From assembly GCA_003248865.1 (NCBI GenBank), contig QFPK01000001.1, forward strand, positions 364,709 through 428,708: 64,000 nucleotides of DNA, written 5' to 3'. Each line of letters starts with the position of its first letter. The stretch's first letter is position 1. The notes under the pieces were generated by a model. It made no database searches. It was not told where the DNA came from and worked only from the letters and a program-made list of their open reading frames with translations. This DNA comes from Sphingomonas sp. GTDB taxonomy: Bacteria; Pseudomonadota; Alphaproteobacteria; Sphingomonadales; Sphingomonadaceae. Below are positions 54,688 through 63,686 of the stretch, in pieces. Made by a program: the position numbers and the translations under genes.

Positions 54688-55943
54688 GCCGCTCCCCTTG
54701 CTATCGTCTCCAGATCGCGTTCGACGGCCCACAGCCTGTCCTGCCCCCAATGGGGTGGCAAGCCCGCGACGCGGAAGGACGGGACGCCCCACAGGCCCAG
54801 CGCAAACATGTCCGCGCGGTTGGCTTCGGCGACGGCGCGCCAGTTCTCGTCGGCAAGGGCTTCCTGCACGTCGGTCGCGCTCAGCCCGGCCCGCTCGGCG
54901 AGGTGCAACAGGCCGTCGTCCGTGGTGGCGTCCACCCCTTCGGCGAAGGCGCCTGCCAGAAAGCTCTCCACGAAATCGGGGCCGTGGCCTGTGGCGATGG
55001 CCCGGTGCAGCACTGCGAGGCCCCGCTCTACGCCTGTGCCCACGGGGTCGCAGATGCGGCCGAACGGCAGGCCCAGCCGCTCGGCCTCGCGCTTCGTGTC
55101 CCGCACGATGTACATCCGCTTTTCCAGCGGCACCGGCAGGCCGCGCATCACCATCGGCAGCACCGGGCGCAGCACCAGCTCCGCGTTCCAGCGTCCCGCC
55201 AGCGCCCGGACGCGGGCCGCGGCGATATGGGTGTAGGGGCTGCGGAAGCTCAGGAAGAAATCCAGCCGGGCGCGGCGGGAATCGCCTTTGGCATCGCTCG
55301 CTTCCAGTTGCCGCGCGACGACGGGGCCGCTGCGCAGGTCGGCCAGTCGTGCTTCCAGATGCGGCAGCCGGTCGACGCCCCAATAGCATTCGCCCTCGAA
55401 CGCGAAGACGGCCGGAAGATAATGGCCAGCCTTCGTGAGCGCTGCTGCGCCTTCGGCCAGTGCGGCGGCTGGATTGGTTGGCGAAGGAGCGAGAGGTTGG
55501 CCGCTCCACAGGGCGGAGCCGAGCTCCAGCGCGGCGGCGGAAAAGGCGAGCGGGTCCGCGATGCCGGCGAGCGATGATTCGACGGCCCGCACGGCGGCTT
55601 CCGCCGGTGGTGCTGCTGGGCACGGAAACGAAAGCCCATGCGCTGTTGCCAGCTGGGCGGCATCGCGGATCGACCAGCCGAGCAGCCGGTCCGGTTCGGG
55701 GGCGACCGCAGGCACAGGCGCCGGCACAAGATGCGGGACGATGCTAACCGGATAGGTCGCCGCCAGCGCGGGCAGCAGCTGGGCTGCCAGATGCGACCAG
55801 GGATCGGCCGCGCCATGGAAGTAATGCAGCGTCGGCGGCGTGCCCATCAGCTGTCTCCGGGCCGCGCGCAGCCGCCGCATCCCGTCGCGCAGGCGCGGGC
55901 TGGTGATGAGGCTGCTCGCACGGCTTTCAAGCCGGGTCCGCAT
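54684..55943 (-). CDS. Tandem DsbA-like/HCCA-isomerase-type protein
   Basis: A 419-residue protein with two related thioredoxin-fold halves. The first (residues 37-205, YFHGAADPWSHLAAQLLP to CYWGVDRLPHLEARL) and the second (220-415, LDFFLSFRSPYTHIAAARV to WGVPSFRVAGLPPHWGQDRL) match 2-hydroxychromene-2-carboxylate isomerases and kappa GSTs. Neither has a CxxC pair, so it is not a disulfide oxidase; a glutathione-dependent isomerase role is more likely. No signal peptide. First gene of the operon. Confidence 0.82.
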   Translation of the reverse strand: MRTRLESRASSLITSPRLRDGMRRLRAARRQLMGTPPTLHYFHGAADPWSHLAAQLLPALAATYPVSIVPHLVPAPVPAVAPEPDRLLGWSIRDAAQLATAHGLSFPCPAAPPAEAAVRAVESSLAGIADPLAFSAAALELGSALWSGQPLAPSPTNPAAALAEGAAALTKAGHYLPAVFAFEGECYWGVDRLPHLEARLADLRSGPVVARQLEASDAKGDSRRARLDFFLSFRSPYTHIAAARVRALAGRWNAELVLRPVLPMVMRGLPVPLEKRMYIVRDTKREAERLGLPFGRICDPVGTGVERGLAVLHRAIATGHGPDFVESFLAGAFAEGVDATTDDGLLHLAERAGLSATDVQEALADENWRAVAEANRADMFALGLWGVPSFRVAGLPPHWGQDRLWAVERDLETIARGAA

Positions 55944-56033
55944 ATGTCAGGCCCGCTTTGCAGGCAGCCCGCCGCGTCGATCGGTCATCCATCCTCCCCG
56001 CCGGCCATCCTTCCACCTGCGCGCAGTTTACTG

Positions 56034-56057
56034 TTCACGCATCATATGGCACTTGAA
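56034..56057. promoter_or_regulatory. Palindromic operator candidate between TetR and the sulfatase operon
   Basis: TTCACGCATCATATGGCACTTGAA is symmetric at 16 of 24 positions (TTCA-G-CATATG-C-TGAA) and lies between the divergent starts at 55943 and 56135. TetR proteins usually bind such a site and repress both directions. Confidence 0.5.
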
Positions 56058-56134
56058 GGGCCAATAGTGACAGCTTGCCCGATCAGGGTCAACAGGGCTC
56101 GACGGATGCTGTTTCACCCGGCAAGGAAGCTGGA

Positions 56135-56743
56135 ATGGAGGGCAATTCAGCGGAACGCGACGGCCGCCGCCGTCGCTCGGCGGACAGCAAGCGCCGGATC
56201 GTGGAGGCGATGCTGGAGTTGGTGCGCGAAGGCGCCGTCTCCCCCAGCGCCGACGATGTCGCCGCGCGCGCGGGCGTGGGGCGCCGAACCGTGTTCCGGC
56301 TGTTTTCCGACATGGAGGGCATCTATCGCGAGATGCAGGCCATCATGCGCGACCGTGTTGCCCCCGTGCGCGCCATCCCGCTGAGCGGCGACACGCCCGC
56401 TGCCCGGCTCGACGCGCTGATCGACCGGCGCGTGCGGCTCTTCGAGGAGCTGATGCCGGTGTCGGTTGCGGCCTCGGTGCATCGCCACCGCTCGCCCCAG
56501 CTGCAAGCCGATCATGCCGCGATCCAGGCCGAACTGCGTGCCATCCTGTTCGACGTGCTGGGCGACAGCGCGTTGCCCGACCCGCTGGACCGCGAGGCGC
56601 TCGACGCCGCGCTGAGCATCAACCTGTGGATCCGCCTGCGGATGGAGCAGAAGCTGGATGTGGCAGCCTCCTCCGCCATCCTGCACCGGCTTGCAGCAGC
56701 GGTTATTGGCTCGGCTTCTTCTTCTTCCAATGGTTCCACATGA
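56135..56743 (+). CDS. TetR-family transcriptional regulator
   Basis: A 202-residue regulator. The helix-turn-helix is SADDVAARAGVGRRTVFRLF (residues 38-57), and the ligand-binding half is helical. AAGGAA precedes the start at 56135; an ATG 60 bases earlier lacks a site. It is divergent from the sulfatase operon, which it probably controls. The 3' end overlaps the convergent dedA gene by 41 bases. Confidence 0.88.
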   Translation: MEGNSAERDGRRRRSADSKRRIVEAMLELVREGAVSPSADDVAARAGVGRRTVFRLFSDMEGIYREMQAIMRDRVAPVRAIPLSGDTPAARLDALIDRRVRLFEELMPVSVAASVHRHRSPQLQADHAAIQAELRAILFDVLGDSALPDPLDREALDAALSINLWIRLRMEQKLDVAASSAILHRLAAAVIGSASSSSNGST

Positions 56744-57320
56744 TCACGCGGACCAGGTAGATCCCGAAGCAGATCACGATCACCGCCGTGGAAAGCGGCC
56801 CCAGGATCTTGTCGATCTCGCCGAAGTTGCGGCCCAGGAAATAGCCCGCCAGCGTCAGCCCCATCGTCCAGATGAAGGTGCCCAGCGTCGAATAGATCAG
56901 GAAGCTGCGGACATTCATCCGCACCAGCCCGGCCGGCACCGAGATCAGCGAGCGGATGGTGGGAATGATCCGCCCCACCCCCACGAACCCGGCGCCATAA
57001 CGCTCGAACAGCGCGCGGCCCTTTGCGATCTCTGCCTCGTCCATGGTGAAGATGCGGCCATAGCGCACCAGAAAGCCCTCGAACCGGTCCAGCCCCAGCT
57101 TCCAGGCCAGTACGAACCAGAAGATGTTGCCCGCCATCGCCCCAAGCGTGCCGGCGACGATCACGCCCAGCACCGATCCGCCCTGCTGAGCCGCGTTCAC
57201 CCCGGCCAGCGGCATGATCACTTCCGACGGGATCGGCGGGAACACCGTTTCCACGAACATCAGGAAGGCGACGCCGAAATATCCCCAATTGTCGAGCAGA
57301 TGCCCGATCCAGTCATTCAT
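56703..57320 (-). CDS. DedA-family membrane protein
   Basis: A 205-residue protein with four or five helices. VETVFPPIPSEVIMPLAG and RYGAGFVGVGRIIPTIRSLISVPAG (including the conserved Arg) mark the SNARE-associated/DedA family, thought to flip lipids such as undecaprenyl phosphate. Its start overlaps the gshB stop (ATGA). Confidence 0.92.
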   Translation of the reverse strand: MNDWIGHLLDNWGYFGVAFLMFVETVFPPIPSEVIMPLAGVNAAQQGGSVLGVIVAGTLGAMAGNIFWFVLAWKLGLDRFEGFLVRYGRIFTMDEAEIAKGRALFERYGAGFVGVGRIIPTIRSLISVPAGLVRMNVRSFLIYSTLGTFIWTMGLTLAGYFLGRNFGEIDKILGPLSTAVIVICFGIYLVRVIMWNHWKKKKPSQ

Positions 57321-58288
57321 TGCGCAGCCTTCAGTTCAGCGACCCGGTCCCAGAACAGGCCGGGAATGTTGGTTCCGTTGAAACGGTCGATGGCGACGAT
57401 ACCCGTGGGGGATGTCACATTGATTTCAGTCAGCCGCCCGGCGATCACGTCGATCCCCACGAACAGCAGCCCCAGCCGCTTCAGATCCGGCCCGATGCGG
57501 GCGCAGATCTCGCGCTCCTCCGGCGTCAGCTCCGTCGCATGCGCCGAGCCGCCGGCTGCCAGGTTCGAACGGATCTCGCCATGCTTGGGCATGCGGTTGA
57601 TCGCGCCCACCGGCTCCCCGTCGATCAGCACGATGCGCTTGTCGCCCTTGGAGACGTCGGGAAGGAAAGCCTGCACCATGAACGGCTCGCGCCAGACCTG
57701 GCTGAACAGCTCCACCAGCGCCGGCAGGTTGGAATCGCCCGCCGCCACATGGAACACCGCCGCCCCGGCATTGCCGTAGAGCGGCTTCACCACGATCTCG
57801 CCATGCTTCTCGCGGAAGGCCTGCGCCGCCGCCAGCGACCGCGTCACCAGCGTCGGCGGCATCAAATCCGCAAAGCTGAGCACGAACAGCTTCTCAGGCG
57901 CGTTCCGCACCGAGGCCGGGTCGTTCACCACCAGAACGCCCGCTTCCTGCGCCCGCTCCAGCAGGTGCGTCGCGGAAATATAGGCCATGTCGAACGGCGG
58001 ATCCTGCCGCATCAACACCACGTCGATGTCACTGCCCAGATCGAGCCTCTGCGGTTCGTCCAGCCAGCGGTAATGCGGTTCGCCGGGCGCCGACGGACGC
58101 GCCACCTCGACCGCGCGCGCAGTCGCGACCACGCGGCCCTCCACCCAGTCCAGCTGATCCGCCAGATAATGCCAGAGGCGATGGCCGCGCGCCTGCGCCT
58201 CCAGCATCAGGGCGAAAGTGGAATCGCCCGCCACATTGATTCCGTCGAGCGCGTCCATCTGGACGGCAATGCGCAAGCCCCGTGCCAT
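57317..58288 (-). CDS. gshB: Glutathione synthetase
   Basis: A 323-residue ATP-grasp enzyme. VLMRQDPPFDMAYI, NDPASVRNAPEKLF, VVKPLYGNAGAAVFHV, GDKRIVLIDGEPVGA and EINVTSPTGI are GshB motifs. It joins glycine to gamma-glutamylcysteine. Co-transcribed with dedA. A copy of the 225-bp repeat lies before the gene. Confidence 0.95.
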   Translation of the reverse strand: MARGLRIAVQMDALDGINVAGDSTFALMLEAQARGHRLWHYLADQLDWVEGRVVATARAVEVARPSAPGEPHYRWLDEPQRLDLGSDIDVVLMRQDPPFDMAYISATHLLERAQEAGVLVVNDPASVRNAPEKLFVLSFADLMPPTLVTRSLAAAQAFREKHGEIVVKPLYGNAGAAVFHVAAGDSNLPALVELFSQVWREPFMVQAFLPDVSKGDKRIVLIDGEPVGAINRMPKHGEIRSNLAAGGSAHATELTPEEREICARIGPDLKRLGLLFVGIDVIAGRLTEINVTSPTGIVAIDRFNGTNIPGLFWDRVAELKAAQ

Positions 58289-58351
58289 GGGTGGGGGTGA
58301 TACGAGGTCGGGCGGGAAAGCGAAACCCCCGGTGGAGGGGAGGAGACATAG

Positions 58352-58576
58352 TTTTGCCTCCGGCGGGCAGGGAAATGATTTCCCTGCACCCTCGACGTTG
58401 GCGTTGTGCGCTGCTCCGGTGTTGCGCGCGTGACTTGGTTTAATTGCCTGCGGCGCTGGAGCTTGCTGGCGCCGCAGGCATTAAACTCGTCCGTCAGCGC
58501 AACCTGTACAATCACCCTACAAATGTGGGTGCAGGGAGCACGGCTCCCTGCCGGGTTCCAAGGGCAGAGCCCTTGG
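58352..58576 (+). repeat. Three-hairpin intergenic repeat, copy A
   Basis: A 225-base element. Left hairpin GCAGGGAAAT-G-ATTTCCCTGC (58367-58387), central stem TTGCCTGCGGCGC/GCGCCGCAGGCA (about 58444-58480), right hairpin GCAGGGAGC-ACG-GCTCCCTGC (58531-58551), and CCAAGGGC-AGA-GCCCTTGG (58558-58576). The ends and central stem are nearly identical in copies B and C, while the segments between them differ. Lies between the gshB and hisN genes. Confidence 0.85.
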
Positions 58577-58608
58577 AGTCTCTCGCGGCCATCACCAGAC
58601 TCCGACGG

Positions 58609-59379
58609 TCAAATCCGCTCCATCGCCTCCGCATGCACGCGGGCGTCCCCGGCCGCCAGCACACGGCCTTCGCTGGCGAGTGTCAGCGGCTTGCCTTTCC
58701 AGTCGGTGATGAGGCCGCCGGCGCCTTCGATGACGGGGACGAGGGCGGCCCAGTCATAGGGCTTCAGATTCTCTTCCATTACGAGGTCGAGCTGGCCTGC
58801 GGCGAGGAGGCCGTAGTTGTGGCAGTCTCCGCCGAACAGCATGTCGGCGACGCTGCGGCCGACGCGCTGGAAGGCGGCGTGGCCGGCGGCGGAGAAGGCG
58901 AGCGGGTGGGTGGAGCCTGCGCGGGCGAGCGAGAGGCCGGAGCAGCTGCGGGTGCGGATGGGTTTGCCGTTCAACACGGCGCGGGGCTGGCCCACGGTGC
59001 AGCCGAGCCAGCGGTCTCCGGCGGCGCCGGCGGAGATCAGGCCCAGGATCGGTCGACCGTCTTCGATGAGGGCGATGAGGGTGCCGTAGAGCGGGCGGCC
59101 GGCGATGAAGCCGCGGGTGCCGTCGATGGGGTCGATCACCCACAGCCGGCCGGATTGTCCGCGGCTGATGCCATATTCCTCGCCATAGATTCCGTCCGTG
59201 GGACGGTCTGTGCCCAGAATGGTGCGGATCGCGGTTTCGGCGGCGCGGTCCGCGGCGGTGACGGGGGACTGGTCCGCCTTCTGCTCGACGGGGGTCTGCG
59301 CGCGGAAATAGGGGGCGACGGCCCGGTCCGCAGCGGCGGCGAGCCGCTGGATCAGGATGATGTCGGCTTCGATACTCAA
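58609..59379 (-). CDS. hisN: Histidinol-phosphate phosphatase (inositol monophosphatase family)
   Basis: A 256-residue phosphatase. DQSPVTAADRAAE, YGEEYG, WVIDPIDGTRGFI (metal-binding DPIDGT) and KPYDWAALVPVIEGAGG are present. The FI-GRP-YGTLIAL variant is typical of HisN, which replaces HisB-type phosphatases in alphaproteobacteria. Substrate by family; no other his gene is nearby. Confidence 0.9.
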   Translation of the reverse strand: MSIEADIILIQRLAAAADRAVAPYFRAQTPVEQKADQSPVTAADRAAETAIRTILGTDRPTDGIYGEEYGISRGQSGRLWVIDPIDGTRGFIAGRPLYGTLIALIEDGRPILGLISAGAAGDRWLGCTVGQPRAVLNGKPIRTRSCSGLSLARAGSTHPLAFSAAGHAAFQRVGRSVADMLFGGDCHNYGLLAAGQLDLVMEENLKPYDWAALVPVIEGAGGLITDWKGKPLTLASEGRVLAAGDARVHAEAMERI

Positions 59380-59422
59380 GCTGCGAACTTCAACGGACCG
59401 GATCCCTTAGGAAAGCCGGGCC

Positions 59423-60598
59423 TCAATCGGGCAGCTTCTCCAGTTCGGCAAGTATTTTCGCCCGGTCCGCGTCCAGCCGGGGGGCCGGCTTTCGCGTGGC
59501 CGGGTCGGCATGGGCGCTGAGCTTGACCGGGTTGCCAGCGATCTTCAGCGGGGCGCCGCCCGGCGTGACCGTGTCCACCAGCATGTTGCGGGCGGCGACC
59601 TGCGGCTGGGCGATGGCTTCGCCCACGCCGTTGATCGGGCCGGAGGGCACGCCCGCAGCGGCCAGCAGCGCCAGCCAGTGATCGGCGGGCTGGGTGATCA
59701 GCCGGGCCTCGATGGCTTCGGCGAGCGCGGGCTGGTTGCTGTTGCGGCTGTCCACCGTGGCGTAGCGCGGGTCTGCAGCAAGGTCGTGGAGGCCGAGCGC
59801 GTCGCGGCAGGCGACCCACAGATTGTCGTTGCCGGCGGCGATGACGATGGGGTTGTCGGCGCAGCGGAAGGCCTGGAACGGCGTGATGGCGGGGTGGCGG
59901 CTGCCCAGCGGCGTGGGGTTGGTGCCGTTCACCTGATAGCGGGCGATGGCGCTTTCCAGAATGGCGAGCTGGCAATCCAGCATGGCGACATCCACCTTCT
60001 GGCCAAGGCCGCTCTGCTGGCGCTGGATCAGCGCGGCCTGCACGCCGATCACCGTGAACATCCCGGCGGCGATGTCGCCGATTGAGGTGCCGACCCGGGT
60101 GGGCGGGTTGCCGGGATAGCCTGTCATGGACATCAGCCCGCCCATCGCCTGCACGATCAGATCGTAGGCGGCGCGGCGGCTTTCCGGGCCAGTGTGGCCG
60201 AAGCCGGAGGCTGCGGCGTAGATCAGGCGGGGATAGCGATCCTTCAGCACATCATAGCCCAGACCCAGCTTCTCCATGGTGCCGGGGCGGAAATTTTCCA
60301 CCAGCACGTCGGCGCGGGCGAGCAGGGCGTGGAGGATTGCGAGATCGGCTGCATCCTTCAGGTTCAGCGCGATGGATTCCTTGCCGCAGTTGATGCTGGC
60401 GAAATAGCCGCTGTCCCCGGCCGCCACGAAGGGCGGGAACTGGCGGCTGTCGTCTCCGGTGCCGGGCGCTTCCACCTTGATGACGCGGGCGCCCAGGTCT
60501 GCCAGCACCATGGTGGCATAGGGCCCCGCCAGCACGCGGGTGAGATCGATGACGAGCAGTCCGGAGAGCGGACCGGCGGACACAGGTTCAGAAGACAT
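59423..60598 (-). CDS. CaiB/BaiF-type CoA-transferase (family III)
   Basis: A 391-residue protein. VIDLTRVLAGPYATMVLADLGARVIKVE begins the fold, LVENFRPGTMEKLGLGYD follows, and the catalytic Asp lies in GTSIGDIAAGM. It moves CoA between carboxylic acids; the substrates cannot be told. The start at 60598 (MSSEP) is placed just before the first strand. It is divergent from the sensor kinase, 165 bases apart. Confidence 0.92.
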   Translation of the reverse strand: MSSEPVSAGPLSGLLVIDLTRVLAGPYATMVLADLGARVIKVEAPGTGDDSRQFPPFVAAGDSGYFASINCGKESIALNLKDAADLAILHALLARADVLVENFRPGTMEKLGLGYDVLKDRYPRLIYAAASGFGHTGPESRRAAYDLIVQAMGGLMSMTGYPGNPPTRVGTSIGDIAAGMFTVIGVQAALIQRQQSGLGQKVDVAMLDCQLAILESAIARYQVNGTNPTPLGSRHPAITPFQAFRCADNPIVIAAGNDNLWVACRDALGLHDLAADPRYATVDSRNSNQPALAEAIEARLITQPADHWLALLAAAGVPSGPINGVGEAIAQPQVAARNMLVDTVTPGGAPLKIAGNPVKLSAHADPATRKPAPRLDADRAKILAELEKLPD

Positions 60599-60762
60599 GG
60601 CCCGCACAGGTAGCGGCCGACGCGCAGGCATGGAAGCGCGATCAAAGTCGCTGAAGGGCGCCGCCGAAGTCGTTAACAATGCATGAACTGCTTCGACAAA
60701 CGGCGGTGCGCGGTCGACAAAGGGCGTCGCGCCTGCGCCATGGTTTCAGTAGGGTGACACCC

Positions 60763-61926
60763 ATGAACAAGCTTTTCCGGCCGGGGCATTCGGACGATTC
60801 CGCCCGACGCCCCGGCGAAGACGACCCCGACACCAGCTCCGGCGGACAGGCCGAGCCGACCGCCCGCATGGCCTTCATCTCCATCCTGGGCTTCTGGCTG
60901 GTCTATTTCGTGCTCGCGACGGCGCGGGCACTGGTGAACGACCTGCCCGCGCAGGGCGAGATGCTGGTGCGGCGGCTGGTGGTGACGCTGGCGGCCATTG
61001 CGCTGACCGGGTTGCTCTATGCCCTGCTGCGCCGCTTCGACGATGCGCGCACCGGCAAGCTTCTGACCATCGCCTTCGCGGCCTCCGTGCCGCTCGCCTT
61101 CGCCTATTCCACGGTGAACTACATCGCCTTTTACGGCTTCCCCATCGCCGAGCATCTGGAAATGGAGATGGAGAAGACCGGCGGAGAAGGGATGGACCCT
61201 GTCTCTCTGATCTCCTCCACCGCGATCGAATGGTATTTCTTCATCGCCTCCTGGGCGGTGATGTGGGTTGCGCTGTCCTATTCGGTGAAGGTGCGACGCG
61301 TGGAACGCGAGGCCGCCGAGTTTCGGCAGGCGGCGCAATCGGCCGAGCTGCGCGCGCTGCGCTATCAGGTGAACCCCCATTTCCTGTTCAACACGCTGAA
61401 TTCATTGAGCTCCCTCGTAATGCGCGAGCGCAACGAGGAAGCGGAACAGATGATCCTCAATCTTTCCACCTTCTTCCGCGCCTCCCTGACGCGCGAGACG
61501 AGCGAGAATGTGCCGCTGTCGGAAGAGCTGCGCTTGCAGCTGCTCTATCTCGACATCGAAAAGGTGCGCTTCCCCGAACGGCTGGTGGTGAAGGTGGCGG
61601 TCCCGAAAGCGCTGGAAGACGCGCTGGTGCCCGCGCTGATCCTGCAGCCGCTGGTGGAAAATGCGATCAAATATGGCGTCTCGCGCAGCCAGCGGCCCGT
61701 CACGGTGACCATCGCGGCAGACCAGGTGGGCGACCGGCTGGAACTGTGGGTGCGCGACGACGGCGAAGCACCCCCTACAGCAGCCGAGGCCGGGACCGGC
61801 GTGGGGCTGGCCAATGTGGAGGCGCGGCTGAAGGCGAGTTATGGCACCGCCGCCGACTGCGTGGCCGGGCGGCCCTCTGCCGGGGGGTGGCTGGTGCGGC
61901 TGACGCTGCCACTGACGCGGGGCTGA
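60763..61926 (+). CDS. LytS-type sensor histidine kinase
   Basis: A 387-residue kinase. Four membrane helices lie at about 37-56, 71-90, 100-122 and 150-174, with no separate sensor domain. The phospho-acceptor is H206 in LRYQVNPHFLFNTLNSL (His_kinase family), followed by PALILQPLVENAIKYG and GVGLANVEARL for ATP binding. AGGGTGA precedes the start at 60763. It pairs with the LytTR regulator at 62236, but a 310-base gap holding repeat copy B separates them. Confidence 0.92.
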   Translation: MNKLFRPGHSDDSARRPGEDDPDTSSGGQAEPTARMAFISILGFWLVYFVLATARALVNDLPAQGEMLVRRLVVTLAAIALTGLLYALLRRFDDARTGKLLTIAFAASVPLAFAYSTVNYIAFYGFPIAEHLEMEMEKTGGEGMDPVSLISSTAIEWYFFIASWAVMWVALSYSVKVRRVEREAAEFRQAAQSAELRALRYQVNPHFLFNTLNSLSSLVMRERNEEAEQMILNLSTFFRASLTRETSENVPLSEELRLQLLYLDIEKVRFPERLVVKVAVPKALEDALVPALILQPLVENAIKYGVSRSQRPVTVTIAADQVGDRLELWVRDDGEAPPTAAEAGTGVGLANVEARLKASYGTAADCVAGRPSAGGWLVRLTLPLTRG

Positions 61927-61939
61927 AGCGGGCGAGGTT

Positions 61940-62174
61940 TTTTGCCTCCGGCGGGCAGGGAAATGATTTCCCTGCACCCTCGATATTGGCGTTGTGCCTT
62001 CACTCTGAAGTCGCGCACGTGACATCGTTTATTGCCTGCGGCGCTGGTCGAGCTTGCTGGCGCCGCAGGCAATCAACTCATCCGTCAGCACAACCTCGAC
62101 GAGTAGCATGGGAATGTGGGTGCAGGGAGATCATCTCCCTGCCGGGGGAGTTTGAGGGGGCAGAGCCCCCTCAA
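61940..62174 (+). repeat. Three-hairpin intergenic repeat, copy B
   Basis: A 235-base copy with the same layout as copy A: left hairpin GCAGGGAAAT-G-ATTTCCCTGC, central stem ATTGCCTGCGGCGC/GCGCCGCAGGCAAT (62031-62073), right hairpin GCAGGGAGAT-C-ATCTCCCTGC, and TTGAGGGGGC-AGA-GCCCCCTCAA. It sits between the sensor kinase and its response regulator. Confidence 0.85.
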
Positions 62175-62235
62175 TTGCTCGCCGCGTACCAGACATCTTG
62201 CAGAACCGCTCCGGTCGGGGCAAGTCCATGGCGGA

Positions 62236-62985
62236 ATGGCACAATTGAAGACCCTGATCGTCGATGATGAGCCGCTGGCGGTGGAGCGCCTGCAGATTCT
62301 CTGCGCGCGCGTGCCGGGTTTGCAGCTGGTTGGCACGGCTTCGGATGGCGAGGCCGCGCTGCGTCTGATCGAGGCGCTGGAACCTGATCTGGTGTTTCTG
62401 GATATCGCCATGCCGGGGATGACCGGAATCGATGTCGCCAATGTGCTGGAGGGGCGGGCCACAGCGCCGGCGATCGTGTTCGTGACGGCGTTCGATCAGT
62501 ATGCGGTTGCGGCCTTCGATGCGGCGGCAGTGGATTATCTGCTGAAGCCGGTGGCGCCGGAGCGGCTGGAAAAGGCCGTGCAGCGTGTGGCCGAGCGGCA
62601 GCGGATCGCGGCCGAGGCGCCGGTCGATTCAGCGCCCTCCACGAACGCGCGCTATGCGCAGGAATTCTGGGTGCCGAACCGGGGCGAGCTGGCGCGTGTT
62701 GCCGTTGCCGATATTGAGCGGATCGAGGCGGAGCGCGATTATATGCGCCTGCATGCCGGCAGCCGCAGCTGGCTGATCCATGAAACCATCGGTGCGCTGG
62801 AGGCGCGGCTGAACCCGGCCGAGTTCATCCGGCTGCACCGGTCCACCATCGTCCGGCGCGACAGGATCATGCGCCTCGCCCATGACGGGCAGGGCAACTG
62901 GACCGCCGAGCTGTCCGGCGGGCAGCAGTTGCGCATCGGCCGCACCTATCTGGCCAGCGTGCGGGCCAGTGTGACGCGGGGCTGA
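62236..62985 (+). CDS. LytTR-family response regulator
   Basis: A 249-residue regulator. The receiver domain has DDE at 10-12 and the phospho-acceptor Asp56 in VFLDIAMPG. The C-terminal LytTR DNA-binding domain has IERIEAERDYMRLHA, FIRLHRSTIVRRDRI and QQLRIGRTYLASVR. It is the likely partner of the kinase upstream. The target may include the downstream urcA-type gene, which faces it. Confidence 0.93.
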   Translation: MAQLKTLIVDDEPLAVERLQILCARVPGLQLVGTASDGEAALRLIEALEPDLVFLDIAMPGMTGIDVANVLEGRATAPAIVFVTAFDQYAVAAFDAAAVDYLLKPVAPERLEKAVQRVAERQRIAAEAPVDSAPSTNARYAQEFWVPNRGELARVAVADIERIEAERDYMRLHAGSRSWLIHETIGALEARLNPAEFIRLHRSTIVRRDRIMRLAHDGQGNWTAELSGGQQLRIGRTYLASVRASVTRG

Positions 62986-63020
62986 ATGCCCAAACGGGCT
63001 CTGAGGCCGGACAACGAAAA

Positions 63021-63048
63021 GGCCCGCCCTCCATGGGGAGGACGGGCC
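63021..63048. terminator. Terminator between the response regulator and urcA
   Basis: GGCCCGCCCTCC-ATGG-GGAGGACGGGCC has a 12-bp stem with one mismatch. On the minus strand it is followed by TTTTCGTTGT, so it mainly ends the UrcA-family gene, and it also lies after the regulator stop. Confidence 0.75.
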
Positions 63049-63092
63049 AGGCGGGACTGACTGGGTTCCCTGCCGGAGAATTCGGCCGCTGA

Positions 63093-63473
63093 TCAGTTCG
63101 TCACCACATCGATGCGCGAGCTGGCGCGCCCGGCGAGCTGTTCGGCCTGGGCGCGGGCGACCAGCATGTCGCGCTTGGCCGATGCCGAGGTGATGGCGGC
63201 CTTTTCGCAGGCGGGCCGCTCGGCCATGGCACGCAAGTCACGGTAGTTTTCCGGGTTGCAGACATATCGTGCAGCGTTGCGGATTTGCGAATCGACATGC
63301 GCCTGTGCGGCCGGGCTCGCGAGATTGAGGCCTGCAACCGGGATTGACACTGTCTTGGTGGTGGGTGCCATGGGCACTTCACCTGCAAAGGCGGCGCCCT
63401 GAAGGCAGGTCATGGCGATCGCCGCGAGCAGAGCCAGCGGCATGAAGGTGCGGGACTTGGAAGGGGCGTACAT
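63093..63473 (-). CDS. UrcA-family exported protein
   Basis: A 126-residue protein with a signal peptide (FMPLALLAAIAMTCLQGAAFA). TTKTVSIPVAGLNLASPAAQAHVDSQI and two Cys residues (VCNPENY, PACEKAAI) that likely pair are the UrcA pattern seen in sphingomonads and caulobacters. AGGAG lies seven bases before the ATG at 63473. The function of the family is unknown. Confidence 0.88.
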   Translation of the reverse strand: MYAPSKSRTFMPLALLAAIAMTCLQGAAFAGEVPMAPTTKTVSIPVAGLNLASPAAQAHVDSQIRNAARYVCNPENYRDLRAMAERPACEKAAITSASAKRDMLVARAQAEQLAGRASSRIDVVTN

Positions 63474-63686
63474 CGGGGGTCTCCTGTTGGGGGATGCTGC
63501 CGGCTCCGGTCGAGAGGGGGTTGGACCGGCCCCGGCAGCACCATGTGTCCCCAATGACCGAGACCCTTTTCCCTGTCGTTCGAAGCTCGACAAGCAGCCC
63601 GCGCGGATCGGCGGCCGCCACCCGCTTCGACAAACGCCACTCGCTGCTCGACGAACTGCATGGCGTTTGCGGGTGGGGTGAGTCTG

